Shown: piece after piece, positions 16,806 to 20,216 of the stretch
How positions within the stretch are numbered: position 1 is the first letter of the stretch
Layout: each line of letters begins with the position of its first letter
Source: a virus
Strand: one strand, 5' to 3'
IMG/VR virus record: IMGVR_UViG_3300030328_005209
Location: 1 to 20,216 of that record
DNA: 20,216 nt
Made by a program: the position numbers and the translations under genes
The notes under the pieces: model-generated
What the model was told of the DNA's origin: nothing
The model's input: the letters and a program-made list of their open reading frames with translations, nothing else
Database searches by the model: none

Positions 16806-16816
16806 GTGTATATATT
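16805..16816 (+). promoter_or_regulatory. AGTGTA-type motif before the Lys-rich gene
   Basis: The plus strand reads AGTGTATATATT, sharing its first base with the lipoprotein stop codon TAA. There are 13 nt between AGTGTA and the ATG at 16824. The in-frame GTG at 16806 belongs to the motif and is an unlikely start. Confidence 0.6.
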
Positions 16817-16823
16817 TATTGAG

Positions 16824-17393
16824 ATGAAAGAGAAAGAAATAGATTTCACAGATCAGATCATTAGATGGCGCGAAGAGCGAGAAGCTGCTATGAGTAAAAA
16901 GCAATATGAAAAAATTGACACTAAGGAGCTTAAGCGCGATGACAAAAAAGAGAAAAAAGAGCATGAAAAAGATGCTTTGAAAGACGACGATAGTAAAATT
17001 AAAAAACTCAAGAAGGGTAAACCTTCTGAAAAGAAAAGCGTCGAAATTCATGATATAAAAAAGGACGAAAAATTCGATAAGAAAAAATTGAAACAAATGG
17101 AAAGCGCGGTCATGAGCACTAAAAAGAAAAATGATTTGCCAGATTCTGATTTTGCTTATATCGAACCGGGAGGAGAAAAAGACTCTGAAGGTAAAACTGT
17201 ACCTCGGTCTTTACGTCATCTCCCTATCAATGATGCAGCTCATGTACGAAATGCTTTAGCTAGATTAAATCAAACCGATATTAGTGCGGAGGCTAAAAAA
17301 GCGGCCCTTAAAAAAATTAAAGCCGCAGCCAAAAAATTCGGTATTAAAGTTAGTGAAGCATCAGCCACTATAGATTATTCTGATTTATACTAA
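16824..17393 (+). CDS. Lys-rich protein with phage C-terminal domain (DUF6582-like)
   Basis: From ATG 16824 this is 189 residues. The N-terminal two thirds are extremely Lys-, Glu- and Asp-rich (repeated KKEKKEHEKD-type stretches) and presumably disordered. The C-terminal domain (about 110-180) runs DSDFAYIEPGGEKDSEG, then PRSLRHLPINDAAHVRNALA, R-L-N-Q-T, and two Ala/Lys helices ending in KKFGIKV. I recall this R-x-L-P-I-x-D-A-x-H-V-R-N-A-x-x-R motif from many phage and bacterial proteins annotated DUF6582, sometimes attached to capsid or maturation-protease proteins; the family name is from memory. The function is unknown; nucleic-acid or capsid contact via the basic tail is a guess. It ends 25 nt before a strong terminator. 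The GTG at 16806 would add six residues but lies in the promoter-like motif. Confidence 0.65.
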   Translation: MKEKEIDFTDQIIRWREEREAAMSKKQYEKIDTKELKRDDKKEKKEHEKDALKDDDSKIKKLKKGKPSEKKSVEIHDIKKDEKFDKKKLKQMESAVMSTKKKNDLPDSDFAYIEPGGEKDSEGKTVPRSLRHLPINDAAHVRNALARLNQTDISAEAKKAALKKIKAAAKKFGIKVSEASATIDYSDLY

Positions 17394-17417
17394 TCTTTCT
17401 TCTTAATCTCGTTAAAC

Positions 17418-17447
17418 AAAAAGCCCCGCGATGGCGGGGCTTTTATT
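17418..17447. terminator. Strong bidirectional rho-independent terminator
   Basis: The stem AGCCCCGC pairs with GCGGGGCT around the loop GATG (17422-17441). It is flanked by AAAA on the left and TTTT followed by ATTTT on the right, so it works on both strands. It lies between the convergent Lys-rich gene (+) and the secreted coiled-coil gene (-) and would end both transcripts. It is much more GC-rich than its surroundings. Confidence 0.92.
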
Positions 17448-17464
17448 TTATATATTTATGTTAA

Positions 17465-17851
17465 TTATTCTCCGGGTTTATTACCGTCAATAACCTTGTC
17501 TCGTTTATTTTGGAATTCTTTTTTTATCTCTTCCATCCTTTTCTTCATTTCTTCTTTATGCTTCTTCCTTAATTCATGCATTTCCTTATGAAGCTCCTTC
17601 ATCTTTTCCCGAAGCTCATTTAACTCCTCGTTATCTATCCTCTTACCTTTCCAGTGATGTTTTCGTTTTTTGCTTTCGAAATGTTTTTTTCTTTTTTCTG
17701 CCGCAGCTTTAAATCTTTCTTTTATTTTATCTTTGTCGATTTTTTCGGGACGAGGTTTGCCTTTGTGTTTACTGGGTTTGGCTTCGGCGGTGGTTAACAC
17801 TGATGCGATGATTGCTACCAGTCCGTATTTAAGGATGTTTTTTACCATCAT
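17465..17851 (-). CDS. Secreted, highly charged coiled-coil protein
   Basis: This 128-residue protein has a clear signal peptide: MMVKN, hydrophobic residues 10-21, and a probable signal peptidase I site A-E-A before K25. The mature protein is very rich in Lys, Glu, His and Arg, with a long charged helix (about 73-118, repeated K-E-L-H-K-E-M type heptads) likely to form a coiled coil. An ATG at 17848 is an alternative start. A periplasmic location in a Gram-negative host is expected. The fold recalls periplasmic spanin segments, but there is no retained membrane anchor. I do not recognise a family. The gene has its own AGTGTA element 15 nt upstream and shares the bidirectional terminator at 17418-17447. 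Confidence 0.65.
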   Translation of the reverse strand: MMVKNILKYGLVAIIASVLTTAEAKPSKHKGKPRPEKIDKDKIKERFKAAAEKRKKHFESKKRKHHWKGKRIDNEELNELREKMKELHKEMHELRKKHKEEMKKRMEEIKKEFQNKRDKVIDGNKPGE

Positions 17852-17860
17852 GGTACTATC

Positions 17861-17872
17861 TTAGTATACACT
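17861..17872 (-). promoter_or_regulatory. AGTGTA-type motif before the secreted coiled-coil gene
   Basis: The minus strand reads AGTGTATACTAA, 15 nt from AGTGTA to the ATG at 17851. The hexamer TATACT after GTG is close to a sigma-70 -10 box. It is paired head-to-head with the plus-strand motif at 17877. Confidence 0.6.
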
Positions 17873-17876
17873 CCTG

Positions 17877-17888
17877 CGTGTAATAAGT
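17877..17888 (+). promoter_or_regulatory. CGTGTA variant motif before the TM protein / HTH unit
   Basis: The plus strand reads CGTGTAATAAGT, with only 9 nt from CGTGTA to the ATG at 17892 and no Shine-Dalgarno between. Together with 17867-17872 it forms a near-palindrome with 5-bp arms TACAC and GTGTA. Confidence 0.55.
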
Positions 17889-17891
17889 TAT

Positions 17892-18113
17892 ATGAAGATT
17901 ACTAAAAAGAAAATCATCATAGCTTTGGCTATCGTAGCCGCATCTGTTTCCCTTGCTTTTGTTTTTGGTCATAAGAAGGAAGAGATACATGAAAAGATAG
18001 CCGATAAGGTCACAGAAAAGGCCACTGAGGCCATTGTAGATAAGGTAGTGGACGAAGCCGCCGATAAAGCAAAAGAAAAGCTCACAGACGAAATTTCAAA
18101 GATATTGAAGTGA
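17892..18113 (+). CDS. Single-TM protein with amphipathic helical repeats
   Basis: This 73-residue protein has a basic N-terminus (MKITKKK), one hydrophobic helix (about 8-25) and a charged tail. The tail repeats a pattern of about 11 residues (EKIADKVTEKA, DKVVDEAADKA, then KEKLTDE), giving an amphipathic helix. The short basic N-terminus favours an inner-membrane anchor or uncleaved signal with the tail outside the cytoplasm. Such tails can lie on a membrane surface or pair as coiled coils. I recognise no family; a holin-like, spanin-like or superinfection-exclusion role is possible. The ATG follows its motif by 9 nt without a ribosome-binding site. The stop overlaps the next gene's GTG start (GTGA), so both are probably made together. 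Confidence 0.6.
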   Translation: MKITKKKIIIALAIVAASVSLAFVFGHKKEEIHEKIADKVTEKATEAIVDKVVDEAADKAKEKLTDEISKILK

Positions 18114-18454
18114 ACCAGTTTCACACATACCTTAAGTATCTAAGGGCGAGAAAATACGACAGCATTGCAAAACTCGCTAGGTTGCTTAAGGTGGATTATC
18201 AAATGTGGCGTAAATTAGAAAGAGGAATAAACCCTCCCCCACGAAAATCCCTACTTAGAAGATTCTGTATCCTCACAGGGACAGTCCAATATGAAGAGAA
18301 TCAATTATTCGCCTTAGCTAGAAGATGGGAGCCTCACCCTGACACAAATACTACAAGACATAATTTGTATCACAAAGGATTAGACCCAAGTTGGATGGAG
18401 GCTATTATAAAAGAAAACACTCCTGACTATCCTCATAAATATTGGAAAAACTAA
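18110..18454 (+). CDS. Small HTH DNA-binding protein (Cro/XRE-like)
   Basis: This 114-residue protein starts with GTG in a GTGA overlap with the preceding gene; no better ATG exists before the HTH. Residues about 5-52 (YLKYLRARKYDSIAKLARLL, then KVDYQMWRKLERG, then RKSLLRRFCILTG) have the arrangement of an XRE/Cro domain: S-I-A-x-L-A-x-x-L-x-V, a recognition-helix segment Y-x-x-W-x-K-x-E-R-G, then a helix ending L-x-G. The C-terminal half is aromatic and His-rich without a known motif. A role as a transcription regulator of phage genes is likely. The inverted repeats around the AGTGTA elements are possible targets, but nothing links them directly. It converges on the next minus-strand gene with a 4-nt overlap of stops. 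Confidence 0.65.
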   Translation: MNQFHTYLKYLRARKYDSIAKLARLLKVDYQMWRKLERGINPPPRKSLLRRFCILTGTVQYEENQLFALARRWEPHPDTNTTRHNLYHKGLDPSWMEAIIKENTPDYPHKYWKN

Positions 18455-19179
18455 GCTGAAGGATATTCTGGGATGTTATCTTCGTGGTATATTTTAGATC
18501 TTAACGGAGAATGCTTTTCAGTTTCTTTTTTATCTTCTTCCGGATAATGGTTATAAAAAAAATAAGGGCTATTACCATAAGAGCGATCAATATCTTCTGA
18601 AGTCATTTCTTTGTCATAGATTTTAACTCTAGGAGGTTTTTCCTTATCGTACGGAACAATAAAATCAGGATTGTGCCAACGCAAAAGATTATTGGGAGGT
18701 ATGGCATAGTTTCCATCATCCATTTCCAGAAAGTGATAACATTTTGAATCTTGGTCGTTAGCGTATCCAATATTGAGCTCATTAAGGTCCCCCTCGTAAT
18801 CATCAATAGTAAATACATACTTACCAGAACGCCATACTCTGTCGCGACAGAATACGTCCACGCGACGGTTTTGCAAAAAACCGAATGTTGTAACTGCGAT
18901 ATCATTATCTTGGCAATCCCATGTTTGCAATAGTGATAATCGCTTCTGCTCATCTTCCGATAAAATGTCATAGTCCTCTTTATGACAAAAGGCCGAAATA
19001 GGCATCTGCCAAAAAATCGCCCCAAAGCACGATTGGAAATGAAAGTGCATCGGGCGATTGATCATTGATTTTACACCAAATATGTACCCTTCTGTCAAGC
19101 CTGAGCTTTCGGGGCCAAATATATACGAGTTCCTAATATAACATCCGATGTATGGGGTATTAGCGTTTAATTGAGCCAT
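18451..19179 (-). CDS. Conserved-looking phage hypothetical protein
   Basis: This 242-residue soluble protein has no signal peptide or membrane helix. The N-terminal part (about 28-65) has GYIFGVKSMINRPMHFHFQS then GAIFWQMPISAFC. The middle (about 86-135) has a W-D-C motif and VDVFCRDRVWRSGKYVFTID followed by D-Y-E-G-D. The C-terminal part has NYAIPPNNLLRWHNPDF. From memory, closely similar blocks (an F-W-x-x-P-I-x-A-x-C stretch, a W-x-x-G-x-Y-x-F-T-x-D strand and a P-N-N-x-x-x-W motif) recur in hypothetical proteins of marine phages. I cannot name a function. It diverges from the TM/coiled-coil gene at 19216. The last 40 residues are charged and probably disordered. Confidence 0.6.
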   Translation of the reverse strand: MAQLNANTPYIGCYIRNSYIFGPESSGLTEGYIFGVKSMINRPMHFHFQSCFGAIFWQMPISAFCHKEDYDILSEDEQKRLSLLQTWDCQDNDIAVTTFGFLQNRRVDVFCRDRVWRSGKYVFTIDDYEGDLNELNIGYANDQDSKCYHFLEMDDGNYAIPPNNLLRWHNPDFIVPYDKEKPPRVKIYDKEMTSEDIDRSYGNSPYFFYNHYPEEDKKETEKHSPLRSKIYHEDNIPEYPSA

Positions 19180-19192
19180 TTTGAAAAAACTT

Positions 19193-19204
19193 CGTGTAAC
19201 TATA
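19193..19204 (+). promoter_or_regulatory. CGTGTA variant motif before the TM/coiled-coil and HMA unit
   Basis: The plus strand reads CGTGTAACTATA, 17 nt from CGTGTA to the ATG at 19216. It lies in the 36-nt gap between divergent genes. Confidence 0.5.
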
Positions 19205-19205
19205 T

Positions 19206-19217
19206 TATATATTACAT
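19206..19217 (-). promoter_or_regulatory. Degenerate motif before the 19179 hypothetical gene
   Basis: The minus strand reads ATGTAATATATA in this range, like the GTGTAATATATA of 16044-16055 but with A for the first G. It lies about 26-37 nt upstream of the ATG at 19179. It overlaps the start codon of the divergent gene, so it is only a candidate. Confidence 0.3.
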
Positions 19218-19542
19218 GTCAGAGACAAATAAAAATAAAAAAATTAGTTTCACGGACTTGGACACATTTTTGAAGATAGCCCCGATGATTGGTTTAGCGG
19301 TATTAGCGTATTTACAAACACTTTTTCCCAGTAAAGTAGAATTCGATAAGCTGGAGCAGCATTTAATTCAAATGGATAAAAAAATTACTGAGATGACTGT
19401 TCTTCAAAAAGCTATAACCTCGAATACTTCTGACATCAAAATGATAGACAATAGAATGAGAATTTTAGAATTAGAGGTAGCTAAACATAATGCACAGTCT
19501 GCTAGTATACCTAAAAACAGACAAGGGTCAGGAGTAAGATGA
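19216..19542 (+). CDS. Single-TM coiled-coil protein (spanin/holin-like candidate)
   Basis: From ATG 19216 this is 108 residues; the open frame extends to a TTG at 19171, but that part overlaps the divergent gene and its promoter region. A polar, Lys-rich N-terminus of about 18 residues is followed by one hydrophobic helix (about 20-36, LKIAPMIGLAVLAYLQTLF). Then comes a predicted coiled coil (about 40-92, FDKLEQHLIQMDKKI and RMRILELEVAK). This N-in, C-out layout with a periplasmic coil resembles inner-membrane spanins and phage lysis accessory proteins, though the N-terminal tail is longer than usual. The gene ends in an ATGA overlap with the exported HMA gene, so the two are probably translationally coupled. 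Confidence 0.55.
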   Translation: MSETNKNKKISFTDLDTFLKIAPMIGLAVLAYLQTLFPSKVEFDKLEQHLIQMDKKITEMTVLQKAITSNTSDIKMIDNRMRILELEVAKHNAQSASIPKNRQGSGVR

Positions 19543-19853
19543 TTAAATTAATTTTACCTCTTTTATTTAGTTTAAGTTTGTATGCAGAGCCAAACTTTGA
19601 TCCTGACGTAGAAATAAAGATAAAGGGACTAGTATGTTCCAGTTGTGCTATTGGAGTAAAAAGAGGATTAGATAAAACTAAATTAGTTAAGAAGGTTAAA
19701 TTTGATACAAAAAAACAATTATGTACAGTAGAGTACATAAGTATAGAGATTCATCCCAGTCAAATTAGAAAAATTGTAAAAGATGCGGGATATGAAGTTA
19801 CTTCTATAAAATGGCTTAAAGATAAAAAACCAAATAGATATAACAAGCCATGA
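19539..19853 (+). CDS. Exported HMA-domain metal-binding protein
   Basis: This 104-residue protein has an N-terminal signal peptide (MIKLILPLLFSLSLYA, probable cleavage after A16). A single heavy-metal-associated domain (about 24-90) follows: strand V-E-I-K-I-K, the metal loop G-L-V-C33-S-S-C36-A, a helix, strand KKVKFDTKK, strand L-C-T-V-E-Y, helix IHPSQIRKIVK and the A-G-Y (83-85) that typically ends the domain. Both metal-binding cysteines are present. HMA proteins such as MerP and CopZ carry Cu(I), Hg(II) or Zn(II); MerP is periplasmic like this one. A phage-coded exported version is unusual. It might bind copper in the host envelope or serve a thiol-linked role. A strong ribosome-binding site (AGGAG) precedes the ATG at 19539. 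The 3' end overlaps a 35-codon Cys4 ORF (ATGA). Confidence 0.8.
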   Translation: MIKLILPLLFSLSLYAEPNFDPDVEIKIKGLVCSSCAIGVKRGLDKTKLVKKVKFDTKKQLCTVEYISIEIHPSQIRKIVKDAGYEVTSIKWLKDKKPNRYNKP

Positions 19854-19957
19854 TTTGTCAAAATAAAGACTGTTTCGATGATACTTGTAAAGGAGAGTGC
19901 AAAAAGAATCCCCCGCCAGTAAAGACGAGGGATTCAAATAAAACTACTAGGAATTAG
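19850..19957 (+). CDS. 35-residue Cys4 mini-protein
   Basis: The ATG at 19850 overlaps the TGA stop of the HMA gene (ATGA), and a TAG follows at 19955-19957. The product MICQNKDCFDDTCKGECKKN, then PPP and a basic tail, has cysteines at 3, 8, 13 and 17 (C-x4-C-x4-C-x3-C) in 35 residues, a density that would suit a metal site. Coupling to a metal-binding protein supports it as real. Against it, the 3' half overlaps a stem-loop that looks like a terminator for the opposite strand, and the ORF is very short. No signal peptide is present. Confidence 0.4.
   Translation: MICQNKDCFDDTCKGECKKNPPPVKTRDSNKTTRN
19901..19935 (-). terminator. Probable rho-independent terminator for the 19961 gene
   Basis: GAATCCC (19906-19912) and GGGATTC (19929-19935) form a 7-bp stem, with two further pairs after a mismatch. 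On the minus strand it is followed by five T residues (19905-19901). It lies about 25 nt past the minus-strand stop at 19961. On the plus strand no T-run follows. Confidence 0.55.
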
Positions 19958-19960
19958 TGG

Positions 19961-20215
19961 TTATTTGGTCTCGACAGTAAGTCCACCAGTATGATGGAGC
20001 ACAAAGTTAGAAATCCACGCATAAACAGCGCCTCCTACCCAACCTCCAATACCAAATGCAGCAATACTCCCCAAGTCTGAGGACACTGCCGCACTAATCT
20101 TTTCGATACCGCCATCAACATCACCTAATGCCCCTGCGCCGATTAAAGCTAACACAGGAAGCACTACGCCCTTGATAGCGCCAGTAGCCACACCCAGCAA
20201 ACCTAAAAAGTTAGC
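19961..20215 (-). CDS. Two-TM Gly/Ala-rich membrane protein, 5'-partial
   Basis: The frame is open to the right window edge (ANFLGLLGVATGAIKGVVLP), so the true start is probably outside. A TTG at 20200 would give 79 residues but is not a convincing start. There are two hydrophobic, Gly/Ala-rich segments: one in KGVVLPVLALIGAGALGD and one in IAAFGIGGWVGGAVYAWISN. A polar loop (DVDGGIEKISAAVSSDLGS) separates them, and a short polar C-terminus ends TVETK. Small size, two membrane helices and a short charged tail fit class II holins, but the sequence has no diagnostic motif. A putative terminator lies just downstream (19901-19935). The nearby spanin-like and lipoprotein genes would fit a lysis region. 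Confidence 0.5.
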   Translation of the reverse strand, partial: ANFLGLLGVATGAIKGVVLPVLALIGAGALGDVDGGIEKISAAVSSDLGSIAAFGIGGWVGGAVYAWISNFVLHHTGGLTVETK

Positions 20216-20216
20216 A

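Noticed and set aside
16782-17096. Minus-strand Phe-rich ORF opposite the Lys-rich gene
   Set aside because: Phe runs are the expected antisense reading of AAA/AAG-rich coding sequence; the plus-strand domain is recognisable.
17670-17864. Plus-strand ORF opposite the secreted coiled-coil gene
   Set aside because: It is an antisense shadow; the minus-strand product has a proper signal peptide, motif and terminator.
18603-19025. Minus-strand 140-codon ORF inside the 18451-19179 gene, plus the plus-strand ORF 18751-18933
   Set aside because: Both are other-frame shadows of a gene whose own frame has family-like conserved blocks.
19511-19937. Minus-strand ORFs 19511-19738 and 19719-19937
   Set aside because: They are antisense to the HMA gene, which has an intact signal peptide, metal loop and strong ribosome-binding site.
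1-20216. tRNA, rRNA, integrase, transposase or attachment sites
   Set aside because: By eye I found no cloverleaf-like sequence with a TTC-A T-loop, no recombinase motifs and no long direct repeats outside the fibre gene; a dedicated search (tRNAscan-SE) was not possible.

Overview
The window is about 20.2 kb of AT-rich DNA from a tailed bacteriophage, probably a marine or aquatic one. The left and middle carry a virion and packaging block on the minus strand: fibre genes, a tail-tube-like protein, portal, large terminase, an ERCC4-type nuclease, an HTH/coiled-coil protein, a sigma-like factor and a zinc-ribbon protein. The VGIGT-type fibre repeats, a PhoH-like ATPase, a probable lipoprotein and several exported proteins point to a lytic-type phage of a Gram-negative host. 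No integrase, attachment site, tRNA or CRISPR array was seen. Host and phage family cannot be named from this sequence alone.

Layout, left to right. At 1-4662 (-) is a giant repetitive fibre gene that runs off the window. At 4665-6637 (-) are two more fibre or appendage proteins, coupled to it by 1-2 nt junctions. At 6671-9966 (-) are the tail-tube-like protein and the portal. At 9987-14925 (-) is a tightly overlapping operon: zinc ribbon, sigma-like factor with a cysteine-rich insertion, HTH/coiled-coil protein (small-terminase candidate), C2H2+ERCC4 nuclease, large terminase. At 14990-16019 are a small zincin-like protein (+) and, convergent to it, phoH (-). From 16066 to the end is an accessory region of small genes on both strands. 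It is rich in exported and membrane proteins: a minimal MscS-like channel protein, a lipoprotein, a secreted coiled-coil protein, two single-TM proteins, an exported HMA metal-binding protein and a two-TM protein. It also holds a small HTH protein and a conserved-looking hypothetical.

The strongest system-level signal is a short motif, AGTGTA (or CGTGTA) followed by an A/T-rich stretch, best read as GTG plus a -10-like TAWWWT. It lies 7-24 nt upstream of the first gene of nearly every transcription unit, on both strands. Two divergent gene pairs carry it head-to-head as near-palindromes. With a phage-encoded divergent sigma-like protein in the same window, the simplest model is a phage-specific promoter class read by that factor, giving very short or leaderless 5' ends in several units. 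The exported HMA protein, followed by a 35-codon Cys4 ORF, and the MscS-like gene are the most unusual individual genes.
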